64,000 nucleotides of DNA, taken from positions 806,001-870,000 of the forward strand of contig JAJFGS010000013.1 in NCBI GenBank assembly GCA_021775995.1, written 5' to 3'. The notes under the pieces were generated by a model, which saw nothing but the letters and a program-made list of their open reading frames with translations, made no database searches and was not told where the DNA came from. Each line of letters begins with the position of its first letter. The stretch's first letter is position 1. This DNA comes from Alphaproteobacteria bacterium. GTDB taxonomy: Bacteria > Pseudomonadota > Alphaproteobacteria > Micavibrionales > Micavibrionaceae. This document shows positions 1 through 10,185 of the stretch, one piece after another. The translations under genes were made by a program, and so were the position numbers.

Positions 1-820
1 TAATACGGTCCAACCCCGCTTCTACCAAACCTAAGCTCTCTAAGAACTCTTTCTTTTCTTCTGTGCTTTCCAGTTGAGCAATTTGCGATTCAATTTCCGC
101 GCAAATCACAACAGAGCTTGCGCCCTTCTCTGCCGCCATTGAAGCAACCTTAGTGCTATAATCATTACCGCTTGCGGCATCATCTTCATTCACGTTGCAA
201 ATATAAAGAATAGGCTTAGCCGTCAGCATCCCCATCTGTTTTTCCCAACGTTCCTCATCTGGGTTTTCGGGTGGCACTGTTCGCGCAGGTTCGCCTGCAT
301 CTAATGCAGTTTTTACACGCTTCATAAAGTCATGCTGTTCTTTAAATTCCTTGTCGCCGCCTTTGGCTTTACGCTCGATATTTGTAATTTGCTTTTCAAG
401 GCTTTCTAAATCCGCAAGCAATAATTCTGTTTCAATCGTTTCTGCATCACGGATTGGATCAACTGAATCATCAACGTGAATAATGTCACCATCATCAAAA
501 CAACGAAGCACATGAATAATCGCATCGGTTTCACGAATATTGGTTAGGAACTGATTGCCCAATCCTTCACCCTTACTCGCGCCCTTCACCAAACCCGCAA
601 TATCAACAAATTCAAGTTGAGCAGGAATGATTTTGGCCGAGCTTGCAATTTTTGCAATCTTATCAAGCCGTGTGTCGGGGACACCAACCTTCCCCACATT
701 GGGTTCAATCGTACAAAACGGAAAATTTGCCGCTTGCGCCGCCGCTGTTGCCGTTAACGCATTAAATAAAGTTGATTTTCCAACATTGGGTAAACCCACA
801 ATTCCACAATTAAAACTCAT
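1..820 (-). CDS. ychF: Ribosome-binding ATPase YchF (partial, runs off the left edge)
   Basis: Reverse translation begins MSFNCGIVGLPNVGKSTLFNALT...NFPFCTIEPNVG; Obg/YchF G1 motif; next to pth. Confidence 0.96.
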   Translation of the reverse strand, partial: MSFNCGIVGLPNVGKSTLFNALTATAAAQAANFPFCTIEPNVGKVGVPDTRLDKIAKIASSAKIIPAQLEFVDIAGLVKGASKGEGLGNQFLTNIRETDAIIHVLRCFDDGDIIHVDDSVDPIRDAETIETELLLADLESLEKQITNIERKAKGGDKEFKEQHDFMKRVKTALDAGEPARTVPPENPDEERWEKQMGMLTAKPILYICNVNEDDAASGNDYSTKVASMAAEKGASSVVICAEIESQIAQLESTEEKKEFLESLGLVEAGLDRI

Positions 821-1425
821 ATCTTAAATCCTTCGCTCACTCTCGTCATATATTCATCTTTATTATCACCCAATAAATAATCTACATTTTTAGACAACAC
901 ATAAATCCAATCAGGTAGCCATTTTTGTTCTTCTTTACTAAAGTCATTCAGAACATAACCACTCACGCGGTTTTTATCCCCCGGGTGACCAATACCAAGA
1001 CGCACCCGCCAATATTCTTTATCGCCCAAATGCGCGTCTGTAGATTTTATACCGTTATGCCCACCTGTACCGCCACCTTGTTTCACTTTAATCTTACTCG
1101 GCGCTAAATCCAACTCATCATGAAGCACGATAATTTTCTCTGCTGGTATTTTATAAAAATCTGCCGCCTTACGCACTGAAATTCCAGAGTCATTCATATA
1201 GGTCATTGGCTTTAAGATTGCGACCTTCTGGTTCGCAATACGCCCTTCAGAAATCTCACCATTAAATTTAGATTTAAAGTTGGGAAACATATTGTCATCA
1301 GCGATTTGGTCGGCAAGCATAAAGCCAACATTATGTCGATTATTCTCGTATTTATCGCCAGGATTGCCCAGCCCTACAATAAGCCACATATCTAAATTCT
1401 TTTTCTTTTTAAAAATGCCAAACAT
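817..1425 (-). CDS. pth: Peptidyl-tRNA hydrolase
   Basis: LIVGLGNPGDKYENNRHNVGFM, KPMTYMNDSG, HDELDLAPSKIKVKQGGGTGGHNGIKS motifs. Confidence 0.97.
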   Translation of the reverse strand: MFGIFKKKKNLDMWLIVGLGNPGDKYENNRHNVGFMLADQIADDNMFPNFKSKFNGEISEGRIANQKVAILKPMTYMNDSGISVRKAADFYKIPAEKIIVLHDELDLAPSKIKVKQGGGTGGHNGIKSTDAHLGDKEYWRVRLGIGHPGDKNRVSGYVLNDFSKEEQKWLPDWIYVLSKNVDYLLGDNKDEYMTRVSEGFKI

Positions 1426-1447
1426 ATTTCATGAATATAAAGCAGAA

Positions 1448-1480
1448 ATAAAAAAGGGCACAGGATAAAATCCGCGCCCT
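1448..1480 (-). terminator. Rho-independent terminator downstream of rplY
   Basis: On the minus strand AGGGCGCGGATTTTATCCTGTGCCCT followed by TTTTTTATTT: GC-rich hairpin plus U-tract. Confidence 0.75.
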
Positions 1481-1510
1481 CCCTTAAAATTCTTTATAAA
1501 ACTAAAAAGC

Positions 1511-2257
1511 TTACTCTTTACCTTTATCCTTGCCTTTATCTTTACCTTCTTCAGCAGGCTTAGCGTCACCGCCCCCATCTTTATCGGAGCCTTTTTCGCC
1601 TTCACCACCTTCAGCTTTTTCACCGTCGGCACCTTCTGCACCCTCTTCGCCTTCTTCACCTTCAGCAGCCACTGGCTCTTCTTCGATGATTTCACGAGGA
1701 GCAACAACAGCTGCTAATGTAAAGTCACGATCACTAATCGTCGGTTTTGCACCTTCAGGCATAACGGCGTCACTGATTTTAATAGAATCACCAATTTCAA
1801 ATTTGGTTAAGTCTACTTGAATTTCATCAGGAATTGCTGTCGCTTTACAGTCAATATCAACTTCGTAACGAACAACATTCAATATACCTTTTTCTTTAAT
1901 CCCAGCACATTCTTCTTGATTTTGGAAGTGAACAGGAACCGCAACCGTAATCATAGTTTTGTCGGTCACGCGTAAGAAATCAACATGCATCACATTGTCT
2001 GATACAGGATGTAACTGAACATCACGTGCCAATACTTTCATTGTCTTGCCTTCAACGTCCATTTCACAAATAGATGTGAACATGTGCGCCTTGTTGAATT
2101 CAAGGTTGGCCTCTTTTGTGGGGATTGTAACCGTTACTGGTTCTTTTTTGTCGCCGTAAATAACAGCGGGTGTCTGGTTTTCACGACGTAGTGCTCTCGC
2201 GGCCCCCTTACCGGCGCGGTCACGTTTCGTCGCAGACAATGCATATGTTTTAGCCAT
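1511..2257 (-). CDS. rplY: 50S ribosomal protein L25/general stress protein Ctc, with long Gly/Glu/Lys-rich C-terminal tail
   Basis: RDRAGKGAARALRRENQTPAVIYGDKKEPV N-terminus; TL5/Ctc C-domain; low-complexity tail; next to pth and prs. Confidence 0.95.
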   Translation of the reverse strand: MAKTYALSATKRDRAGKGAARALRRENQTPAVIYGDKKEPVTVTIPTKEANLEFNKAHMFTSICEMDVEGKTMKVLARDVQLHPVSDNVMHVDFLRVTDKTMITVAVPVHFQNQEECAGIKEKGILNVVRYEVDIDCKATAIPDEIQVDLTKFEIGDSIKISDAVMPEGAKPTISDRDFTLAAVVAPREIIEEEPVAAEGEEGEEGAEGADGEKAEGGEGEKGSDKDGGGDAKPAEEGKDKGKDKGKE

Positions 2258-2412
2258 AGTTTGCTTCCTTTATATACTAATTAAGACGCCCTCCAGGGGT
2301 GTGCGTCAGGTTAAATCGTCATACCCGCAAGCGGGAGGACTAGCCCCACTTTTGGAGCAATGGCGTAAATAACCCTATTTGGACAGAAATTTCAAGGAAT
2401 TTATTGCTTTTA

Positions 2413-3345
2413 TTACTTAAATAAGGCGGAAACTGAGCGCTCTTCAGCAATTCTAAGCATAGCTTCACCTATAACATGCGAAACTGAGATCTGTTCGATA
2501 TTTTCACAATTTTTTACCGCTTCTGTTGCAGCGATTGAATCCGTAATGACCAAATTTTCAATGGGGGAGTCCATGACCTTAGCGACAGCCCCACCAGAAA
2601 AAATACCATGAACAATATAGGCATGAACGGATTTAGCGCCGCTATCTCTCAACGCCTGCGCCGCATTACACAACGTGCCCGCAGAATCCACCATATCATC
2701 AATCAAGACACATTCTTTACCTTCAACATTCCCGATAACATTCATTACCTCAGAAACACCTGCTTTTTCACGACGCTTATCAATAATTGCCAAATCTGCG
2801 CTCATACGCTTGGCAATAGAGCGTGCCCGCACAACACCGCCAACATCAGGCGATACCATCACCAGGTTATCACTATCAAAACGTTCCTTCATATGGCCTG
2901 CCATTGTCGGGCTAGCAATTAAATTATCGGTTGGAATATCAAAGAATCCTTGAATTTGCCCCGCATGAAGATCCATCGTCAATACACGATCCGCCCCCGC
3001 AGCCGTAATAAGGTTAGCCACTAATTTTGCCGTAATTGGTGTTCTACCGCCTGTTTTACGATCTTGGCGCGCATAACCGAAATATGGCATAACGGCCGTA
3101 ATCCGTCTGGCTGATCCTCGTTTTAGGGCATCAATCGTAATTAACAACTCCATAAGATTATCATTACAAGGAGAAGAAGTTGATTGAACAATAAAGCAAT
3201 CTTCACCACGGACATTTTCCAATATCTCAACAAATATTTCCATATCGGCGAAGCGTTTAATACTGGCCTTGGTCAAAGGAGTTTTCAGATATTCAGCAAT
3301 ATTTTCTGCGAGAGGAAGGTTGGAGTTACCAGCGATGATCTTCAT
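2413..3345 (-). CDS. prs: Ribose-phosphate pyrophosphokinase
   Basis: [54 protein letters not shown]-binding motif. Confidence 0.97.
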   Translation of the reverse strand: MKIIAGNSNLPLAENIAEYLKTPLTKASIKRFADMEIFVEILENVRGEDCFIVQSTSSPCNDNLMELLITIDALKRGSARRITAVMPYFGYARQDRKTGGRTPITAKLVANLITAAGADRVLTMDLHAGQIQGFFDIPTDNLIASPTMAGHMKERFDSDNLVMVSPDVGGVVRARSIAKRMSADLAIIDKRREKAGVSEVMNVIGNVEGKECVLIDDMVDSAGTLCNAAQALRDSGAKSVHAYIVHGIFSGGAVAKVMDSPIENLVITDSIAATEAVKNCENIEQISVSHVIGEAMLRIAEERSVSALFK

Positions 3346-3443
3346 GGTATGTTTTCCGTAAACTTTAATAATGTGTTATAGCCAGACATTAGAAAATGCC
3401 CGCCCTTAAATCAATAGCGAAATCAATATCTTCACAAAAATTA

Positions 3444-3902
3444 TTACAATAAACCTAACTCACGACATCGTCTAAGAGCCCAAACGGCGTATTTCATCAA
3501 ATTTGGTTGGGATACCGCCTCTTCAAAGCTTTCATAATAACGTGCCTCAGCCTCATAACATCCAGTTATCATATTCTCTTTATCATGCCAGAAGTACAAA
3601 TGGACAAACTCTTTATGATTTGTCCAATCTTCGCTCACAGCTCCAATAAATTGGACTTCATTTTCTTTAACATCTGCGCCGACTTCCTCCTTTATTTCAC
3701 GAAGTAAGCCTTCAATAATACTTTCCCCTTCATCAACATGACCACCAAAAAGATTAAGCCCGTCAGGATTACTCCCCCACTCAGGTGGTCTGTATTGAAG
3801 AAGGATTTTATTGTCATGTGTCACGATAACACAATCAGCCAATCGCTTTTCACAACTTTGCACATCGACGTCATTCAAATCTATTTCAGTAACACCGCTC
3901 AT
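3444..3902 (-). CDS. NUDIX hydrolase
   Basis: Nudix box GGHVDEGESIIEGLLREIKEEVG. Confidence 0.9.
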   Translation of the reverse strand: MSGVTEIDLNDVDVQSCEKRLADCVIVTHDNKILLQYRPPEWGSNPDGLNLFGGHVDEGESIIEGLLREIKEEVGADVKENEVQFIGAVSEDWTNHKEFVHLYFWHDKENMITGCYEAEARYYESFEEAVSQPNLMKYAVWALRRCRELGLL

Positions 3903-4687
3903 TCTTTAATCGCAATCGCGGATATCTGACGACCATAATCTGGTTCACCCGCATGTGTGGTGCGGCGATAACTAAAAAACTCATCCTTCATCGCAAAGGT
4001 GTCATGCCCTGTGATTGTGACCTGCTTGACACCATGTGCTGCCAAACGGCTGGCGACATAACCTGGCATGTCAAACATCAAATGCCCCTCTTTTCTGGCC
4101 TCACGGAAAAAATGCTCATCTTCTGGATTGCGTTCCAAAAACGGTTTCTCAAATCCAATAGACACCTCATAGGATTTAGGTCCAATGCAGGGGCCAATAG
4201 TCGCACGGATGCTCTCCATCTCCGCTCCCAACTCAAGCATTTTATCAATCGTTGACTCGGCAATGCCTTTTAATGACCCGTCCCAACCCGAATGAGCCGC
4301 TCCGATCACAGGGGCTCCATCAGCCTTCTTTCCTGCAAATAAGAGAGGACCACAATCCGCCGTTAAAATACCAAGTGCCAAGCCCGATTTGTCCGTCACC
4401 ATGCCATCGGCCTTAGGGAGACTATCGCCTTCTGCCATTGGCTCATCAATAATAATGCAATCTGGGCTATGGACTTGCCAGAGCGAGGTCACATTATCCA
4501 AGGAGACATTTAAACTATTCGCCACCAAGGTACGATTATGCCGAACTGCCTCAGGCGTGTCATTTGACCCAGGCCCACAATTCAGGCTGCCATACACGCC
4601 TGTACTAACGCCGCCTTGACGACCAAAAAATCCATGCGCAATAGAATTATGAACCGCGTCCAATTTTTTATCTTTAATTATAATCAT
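3899..4687 (-). CDS. pgeF: Peptidoglycan editing factor PgeF / YfiH multicopper polyphenol oxidase family
   Basis: HGFFGRQGGVSTGVYGSLNCG, LTADCGPLLF, GAAHSGWDGSLKGI, IGPCIGPKSYEV motifs; ATGA overlap with the Nudix gene. Confidence 0.93.
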   Translation of the reverse strand: MIIIKDKKLDAVHNSIAHGFFGRQGGVSTGVYGSLNCGPGSNDTPEAVRHNRTLVANSLNVSLDNVTSLWQVHSPDCIIIDEPMAEGDSLPKADGMVTDKSGLALGILTADCGPLLFAGKKADGAPVIGAAHSGWDGSLKGIAESTIDKMLELGAEMESIRATIGPCIGPKSYEVSIGFEKPFLERNPEDEHFFREARKEGHLMFDMPGYVASRLAAHGVKQVTITGHDTFAMKDEFFSYRRTTHAGEPDYGRQISAIAIKE

Positions 4688-5781
4688 GCAAACCCCGCTA
4701 ATACTACGTCCGCACTGGATGAAAATGCAATGACCTTAAAAAGTGCGCCCATCTCATTATTCTTCGTATCCTCACCCACCAATCTTTTTACCGCTGCATC
4801 TAAATCGCGCCGTTGCAATTCCGTTGCATCTTCCCTTAACAGACCTTCGCGTATCGAAATTCCGAGCCGTTTCAAATAGTCACCCTGTGACACAGGTCCA
4901 TGCACCATCATGTTTTTCTTCATCGCTATTTGCGATATTTCAGCAAAATTAACATGCGCCGTAATGTCGGTCTCACCGGGTGTTTCTAATAGCCCGCAAT
5001 AACTATGGTTTTTGACCGCCTGTATGGTATCACCTGCTACATTATGAACGAACCCATAATCTATAAATAATATAATACCACTTTGTTTTAAAACAATATT
5101 CATTAGTTCACCAAGGAAGCATTGTTGTTCAAGTGATACTTCAACTTGATCCCCTATCTTAGGAGGGATAAGAAACGGTATTAAGGCCTCAATTACCTCT
5201 TTATCGGCCTCAACTTCATGTAAACGGAGCGTATCGTTTATATCTAAATCAATAACATTTTCTAGCCAGCCTGTTTCATGCCAAGTCAGTTGACGCGATG
5301 GCAATGCATCAAGGAACTCATTACCAACGACAATGACAGGAATATCTTTTGGCAAAGATGAAAGGTCATCATGCCAAGTTGCACCATATTGCTCTAAATT
5401 CTTTGATTGCAAATCTCGCAAGACGGGACTCGTTTCCAGCAGGTGCATGTCTACCGCTTTGTGAAATCCATCAACATTTTTTGTTGCCCGCATCGCATCT
5501 GCCATCAATGTTCCCCGACCAGGTCCGCATTCAAGCAAGATAACTTTTTCAGGCGCGCCTATTTTGACCCAACTATCTGCAATCCACGCTCCTACAAGCT
5601 CACCAAACAGCTGTGAAACCTCGGGTGCCGTGATAAAATCGCCTTTTTCTCCAAACGGGTCACGGGTCATATAATAACCATATGTTGGATGCCCTAGGCA
5701 CAGGCTCATATAATCGGCCAAGTTCATTGGTCCTGTTTTACGAATTTTCTGCTTTACAATATCTTCAAGCTCTGTCGGCAT
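4684..5781 (-). CDS. Class I SAM-dependent methyltransferase, MidA/NDUFAF7 family
   Basis: GDFITAPEVSQLFGELVGAW, LLECGPGRGTLMADAMR, VVGNEFLDALPSRQL motifs. Confidence 0.92.
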   Translation of the reverse strand: MPTELEDIVKQKIRKTGPMNLADYMSLCLGHPTYGYYMTRDPFGEKGDFITAPEVSQLFGELVGAWIADSWVKIGAPEKVILLECGPGRGTLMADAMRATKNVDGFHKAVDMHLLETSPVLRDLQSKNLEQYGATWHDDLSSLPKDIPVIVVGNEFLDALPSRQLTWHETGWLENVIDLDINDTLRLHEVEADKEVIEALIPFLIPPKIGDQVEVSLEQQCFLGELMNIVLKQSGIILFIDYGFVHNVAGDTIQAVKNHSYCGLLETPGETDITAHVNFAEISQIAMKKNMMVHGPVSQGDYLKRLGISIREGLLREDATELQRRDLDAAVKRLVGEDTKNNEMGALFKVIAFSSSADVVLAGFA

Positions 5782-5782
5782 T

Positions 5783-6577
5783 TCATTTTCGGTCTTTTAT
5801 GAAGGCATACGTCATTAACCCGCCCCCAACCAACACCATCGGCAGGCTTAAAACTTGTCCCATAGAGATTTGAGAAAACACAAAACCAATATGGGCATCT
5901 GGTTGACGGAAAAGTTCAACAATCATACGAAACACACCGTACCCAGCAAGAAATGCTCCGCTAACGACCCCAGGACGCGCCGCAAAATTCATTTTCTTAT
6001 ATAAAAACAATAAGATAAAAAATAGCAATGCGCCTTCAAGCAGTGATTCATAAAGCTGGCTGGGATGACGCGGGTATGAACCACCGCGTGGAAAAACCAT
6101 CGCCCATGGCGCATCGGTAACACGGCCAAATAACTCACCATTGATAAAATTGGCAATCCGTCCAAAGAAGAGACCAATAGGCACACAGGCACAGACAATA
6201 TCAGAAAGTCTTAAAAGCTGTATCTTTTGCCGCCAAGCAAATAAAATCAGGGCAAGAATAACACCTAATGCACCACCATGAAACGCCATGCCGCCTTCCC
6301 ATACTTTAAAAGCATCTAACGGGCTAGCAGCGTATAAAGCGGGTTGATAAAATAAGACATACCCTAAACGCCCACCCAAGATAACGCCTAAGACAGCAAA
6401 GGGAATAAAGTTATCAATATCATCTTTCGTTGGGCGATTATTAGATGATAACCCGCAAAGGTGGAGCGCATACTTCCAACCCAATAAAAACCCCGCCAAA
6501 TATGCCAGTGCATACCAACGAATTTCAAGCGGACCTAAAGAAATAGCAATCGGATCAATTTCGGGGAACGGTATCAT
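5783..6577 (-). CDS. lgt: Prolipoprotein diacylglyceryl transferase
   Basis: RWYALAYLAGFLLGW, GGMAFHGGALGV, GRIANFINGELFGRVTDAPWAMVFP, RHPSQLYESLLEG motifs. Confidence 0.97.
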   Translation of the reverse strand: MIPFPEIDPIAISLGPLEIRWYALAYLAGFLLGWKYALHLCGLSSNNRPTKDDIDNFIPFAVLGVILGGRLGYVLFYQPALYAASPLDAFKVWEGGMAFHGGALGVILALILFAWRQKIQLLRLSDIVCACVPIGLFFGRIANFINGELFGRVTDAPWAMVFPRGGSYPRHPSQLYESLLEGALLFFILLFLYKKMNFAARPGVVSGAFLAGYGVFRMIVELFRQPDAHIGFVFSQISMGQVLSLPMVLVGGGLMTYAFIKDRK

Positions 6578-7566
6578 TACTTATACGGATCCTCTTGTCC
6601 CATATAATTGGTAACAAAGTCTTTGACCCCATCTTCCAGTTCCATAAATGGTTTATCATATCCTGCCGCCCGCAACTTCGTCATATCACTTTCCGTGAAA
6701 TATTGGTATTTCTCCCGCAAGTTTTCAGGCATCTCAATATAGTTAATTTTAGGTTCAATACCCGCCGCTTTAAAGGTCGCCAACGCCAAATCCTTAAAGC
6801 TACGTGCTTTACCTGTACCCACGTTAAACAAGCCACTAACCTTCTTATTCTCATAGAGCCAAATCATGACGTCGACGCAGTCTTGCACGTAAACAAAGTC
6901 ACGCAACTGTTCGCCATCTTCGTACTCTGGCTTGTAAGATTTAAACAGCTTTGCTGCAGCCCCAGCCGTAACCTGCGGATGTAATTTACAAATGACACTC
7001 ATCTGCTCACCCTTATGATACTCATTGGGTCCATAAACATTGAAAAATTTTAAACCCGCCCATTGTGGTGGTACTGGCTCTTGACCATCTTCCAAGACAC
7101 GGGCAACACGGCGGTCAAACACGTGTTTTGACCAACCATAAGCATTCAACGGATGCAGATGTGCAAGCCCCTCTGTCGTTTCAACATCCTTAAATCCTTG
7201 GTTTCCATCTCCATAAGTTGATCCACTTGACGCATAGACCAGACGCTTTTGGTTCTTGCCGCACCACTTCCACAAACGACGAGATAAGACGATATTGGTC
7301 TGCGTAATTGAATCGACATCTTGCTCTGTGGTGGACGAAATTGCACCCATATGAAACACCATCTCAATCGCATCAATATGGGTATCTAAATAATCAAATA
7401 GACGTTCGGGATTAACAATGTCACGAATTTCACGTTTGGCAATATTGCGCCATTTATCGCCCTCACCCAACGTGTCGCAAATAACAATATCACGACAGCC
7501 CTTTTCTTCTAAGGCTGCCACAAGGTTAGATCCTATAAATCCTGTTCCACCAGTTACAATAATCAT
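6577..7566 (-). CDS. hldD: ADP-L-glycero-D-manno-heptose-6-epimerase (start trimmed to MIIVTGGTGFIGSNL)
   Basis: GGTGFIGSN Rossmann motif, HMGAISSTTEQD, YASSGSTYGDG, YGWSKHVFD; ORF-track start at 7587 is 7 codons upstream of the likely start. Confidence 0.93.
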   Translation of the reverse strand: MIIVTGGTGFIGSNLVAALEEKGCRDIVICDTLGEGDKWRNIAKREIRDIVNPERLFDYLDTHIDAIEMVFHMGAISSTTEQDVDSITQTNIVLSRRLWKWCGKNQKRLVYASSGSTYGDGNQGFKDVETTEGLAHLHPLNAYGWSKHVFDRRVARVLEDGQEPVPPQWAGLKFFNVYGPNEYHKGEQMSVICKLHPQVTAGAAAKLFKSYKPEYEDGEQLRDFVYVQDCVDVMIWLYENKKVSGLFNVGTGKARSFKDLALATFKAAGIEPKINYIEMPENLREKYQYFTESDMTKLRAAGYDKPFMELEDGVKDFVTNYMGQEDPYK

Positions 7567-7644
7567 TGATAAATCCTCTAATGCCATTGAATCATAAACC
7601 CACTTTACGCTGTCACCTCAAAAAACAAAACCCCCATAAAAAAA

Positions 7645-7705
7645 CGTCCTCGCGCTTGCGTGCATGACGGCATAAAAAAGTGTCCTCGCGCTTGCGCGCA
7701 TGACG
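7645..7705. repeat. Short direct repeat pair (GTCCTCGCGCTTGCGyGCATGACG x2)
   Basis: cgtcctcgcgcttgcgtgcatgacg (7645-7669) and tgtcctcgcgcttgcgcgcatgacg (7681-7705); related divergent copy near 19507-19535. Confidence 0.8.
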
Positions 7706-7788
7706 ATCAAATAATAAGTGGATATGTAGGGGAATCTTTTCTTGTGCGCTTGTCACTGTTTTATCTGCAATGCTATCTCTTTCTCACC

Positions 7789-8031
7789 ATGACAAAGCCT
7801 AAAGAGATTATTGATGATATCGCCCAGTTGGCAGGCGGTGCTGCAGGCTTGATTGGAAGTGCCAGTCAACAAATTCGTGATGATATAAAGACCCGTGTTG
7901 AAGACGTCGCGGATCGTATGGATTTAGTCCCACGCGAAGACTTAGACCGTGTTGAAGCTTTATTACACAAGGCCTTAGATGACCAAAAAGACATGTTGGC
8001 AAGAATAGAAACACTGGAAGCAAAGAAATAA
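7789..8031 (+). CDS. ubiK: Accessory factor UbiK / membrane fusogenic protein family (start trimmed)
   Basis: MTKPKEIIDDIAQLAGGAAGLIGSASQQIRDDIKTRVEDVADRMDLVPREDLDRVEALLHKA...LEAKK; the ORF upstream of M44 reads through the 7645-7705 repeats. Confidence 0.85.
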   Translation: MTKPKEIIDDIAQLAGGAAGLIGSASQQIRDDIKTRVEDVADRMDLVPREDLDRVEALLHKALDDQKDMLARIETLEAKK

Positions 8032-8037
8032 CCAAAT

Positions 8038-8565
8038 ATGCTTAATACCGAAAAAGAAATCGACCTTTACGACGATGTCAGCAATCCTTTAGATGGGATT
8101 GAAGAGATTATGCTCAATAATGACTGGACATTTGACCGCCTCAATCAAGATGAAATGACGGTTCACGTCTCTGGCAAGCATGGAACCTATAAAATGGTCT
8201 TTATCTGGCAGGAAGATTTTAGTGCGCTACAGTTTTGCTGCGCTCCTGATGTAACGATTGCCCCGAATAAGATTATCGAAGCGACCCAAACCATCAATAA
8301 GATTAATGCAACACTATGGCTTGGTCACTTTGACATACGGACGAATAGCAATGATGCAACCGTGAATATTCCATGCTTTCGCCATACCAGCCTGTTTCGT
8401 GGCATGAATGGCACTTCAGGCTTCGCCCATATGGAAGATCTGATTGATATCGCCTTGCATGAGTGCGAACGTTATTACATGACGTTCAATTTACTCTCCC
8501 AAGTGAAACACACGCCAACTAAGGATATGTCTTTGGCTCTCATGGATGTTGAAGGCCTATCATAA
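8038..8565 (+). CDS. YbjN domain-containing protein
   Basis: Overall YbjN-like fold pattern; located between ubiK and proC, typical for alphaproteobacteria. Confidence 0.8.
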   Translation: MLNTEKEIDLYDDVSNPLDGIEEIMLNNDWTFDRLNQDEMTVHVSGKHGTYKMVFIWQEDFSALQFCCAPDVTIAPNKIIEATQTINKINATLWLGHFDIRTNSNDATVNIPCFRHTSLFRGMNGTSGFAHMEDLIDIALHECERYYMTFNLLSQVKHTPTKDMSLALMDVEGLS

Positions 8566-8591
8566 ACCTCAAAATGGATCGTTAGCGCATC

Positions 8592-9407
8592 ATGACCCAA
8601 CTTAGTATTACATTAATAGGTTGCGGAAAGATGGGTGCATCTATGATTCATGGGTGGCTCGGTGCGAACCTTATCAAACACGCAGAAATCCTTGACCCGA
8701 ATGAAATCGATGACTCGTTATCGAGTCATACTGACCTGTTTCACGTGAAACTTATGGAATCTCTTTCTTTGGCAAAAACTGACATCATTATCCTCGCGGT
8801 GAAACCACAAATAATGGATGATGTATGTGCCGAACTTTCAAAAATATTACCGGCAGGCATTCCTGTCATTTCAATCGCTGCGGGGACAAGTACAGCTTAT
8901 TTTGAAAAGCAATTTTCTAAAGACACACCGATTATACGTACGATGCCAAACCTCCCCGCTATTGTTGGTCAGGGCATTACCGCGCTGTATGCTTCCGACA
9001 CAGTAAGTAAGAACCATAAAGATATCGCGAGCTCTCTTTTAAATGCTGTCGGTGAAACAATATGGCTTGATGATGAATCCCAAATGGATGCCGTCACTGC
9101 TCTATCAGGCTCTGGTCCTGCCTATGTATTTTATATGATCGAAGTCATGGCACAGGCTGGGGAGAAAGCAGGTCTATCAAAAGAGCAAGCTGTGAAACTA
9201 GCACGCCAAACCGTCATTGGTGCCGCCGCCTTGGCCAAGGTTGACCATGACACGCCTGCACCTATATTGCGTCAGAATGTCACCAGCAAGGGGGGCACGA
9301 CCGAAGCTGCCTTAAAGATACTCATGGATGGTAAATTTCAAAATATCATGGATGAAACAATTCAAGCCGCCAATCAACGCGGCAAAGAATTGGACAGCAA
9401 GAATTAA
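8592..9407 (+). CDS. proC: Pyrroline-5-carboxylate reductase
   Basis: LIGCGKMGASMIHGWL, AVKPQIMDDV, RTMPNLPAIVGQGITA, ALSGSGPAYVFYMIEVM, VTSKGGTTEAAL motifs. Confidence 0.97.
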   Translation: MTQLSITLIGCGKMGASMIHGWLGANLIKHAEILDPNEIDDSLSSHTDLFHVKLMESLSLAKTDIIILAVKPQIMDDVCAELSKILPAGIPVISIAAGTSTAYFEKQFSKDTPIIRTMPNLPAIVGQGITALYASDTVSKNHKDIASSLLNAVGETIWLDDESQMDAVTALSGSGPAYVFYMIEVMAQAGEKAGLSKEQAVKLARQTVIGAAALAKVDHDTPAPILRQNVTSKGGTTEAALKILMDGKFQNIMDETIQAANQRGKELDSKN

Positions 9408-9411
9408 TAGA

Positions 9412-10113
9412 TCAGAAACGATCCACTCCTGCTAATTTCCTTGGCGGGCTCTTTGACACTGAAACGTCAGCATCACGCAAATATATAGGGTCAACCGAAT
9501 TTTTATCTATTCCGGGTTCAAATCTTGCTAAACTCATCTGCGCCATGATAATTGGATCAGGCTGAACCAAGTTTTGAAGCGTATCGAAATTACCCTTAAT
9601 TGTTGATTTAAAACGACTTAAGCAATCTCCGCCTATATCAAAGGTATCACATGGCGCGGCATCAATGACCTCTTGCGCCAACCCTGAAAAAGGGGGGGTT
9701 AAATCGGTTCTGGCTGTATCGAAATACTGAAAATAGAAGTCTTTGCGCTTCGTCTCAAGCACAACTAAAATTGGTTTTTCTGTCACATAATGGTGCGCCA
9801 TGACTTCTAAACTATTAAGCCCGATAAGTGGAACATCAAGCGATAAACTCAAAACGCGTGCCGTCGTTAATCCGATACGAAGTCCTGTAAAAGATCCAGG
9901 GCCGACGCTACACCCTAAGAGGTCAATATCCTTGAACTCTATTTGCGCCTCATCAAGAACTTCTTGAATCATTGGCACCAACATCGAGGCTTGCTCTCTT
10001 GCTGTTTCCATCTGACGACTAACGATATGGCCATTCGACGCAATGACCCCAACAGAGATTCCCCCCATTGCCGTGTCAAATGCCAGAACTGTCTTTTTTG
10101 CTTTATCATTCAT
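9412..10113 (-). CDS. tsaB: tRNA threonylcarbamoyladenosine biosynthesis protein TsaB
   Basis: VLAFDTAMGGISVGV, DLLGCSVGPGSFTGLRIGLTTAR motifs. Confidence 0.94.
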   Translation of the reverse strand: MNDKAKKTVLAFDTAMGGISVGVIASNGHIVSRQMETAREQASMLVPMIQEVLDEAQIEFKDIDLLGCSVGPGSFTGLRIGLTTARVLSLSLDVPLIGLNSLEVMAHHYVTEKPILVVLETKRKDFYFQYFDTARTDLTPPFSGLAQEVIDAAPCDTFDIGGDCLSRFKSTIKGNFDTLQNLVQPDPIIMAQMSLARFEPGIDKNSVDPIYLRDADVSVSKSPPRKLAGVDRF

Positions 10114-10185
10114 TGCGCCGCCACTTTAATATTATTTGAACAAGATTAGCTAGTAAAAACCCTTCAAACACTCTATCTATGGTGC

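Noticed and set aside
1429-1820. ORFs 1429-1707 (-) and 1530-1820 (+)
   Set aside because: Alternate-frame readings of the biased rplY tail.
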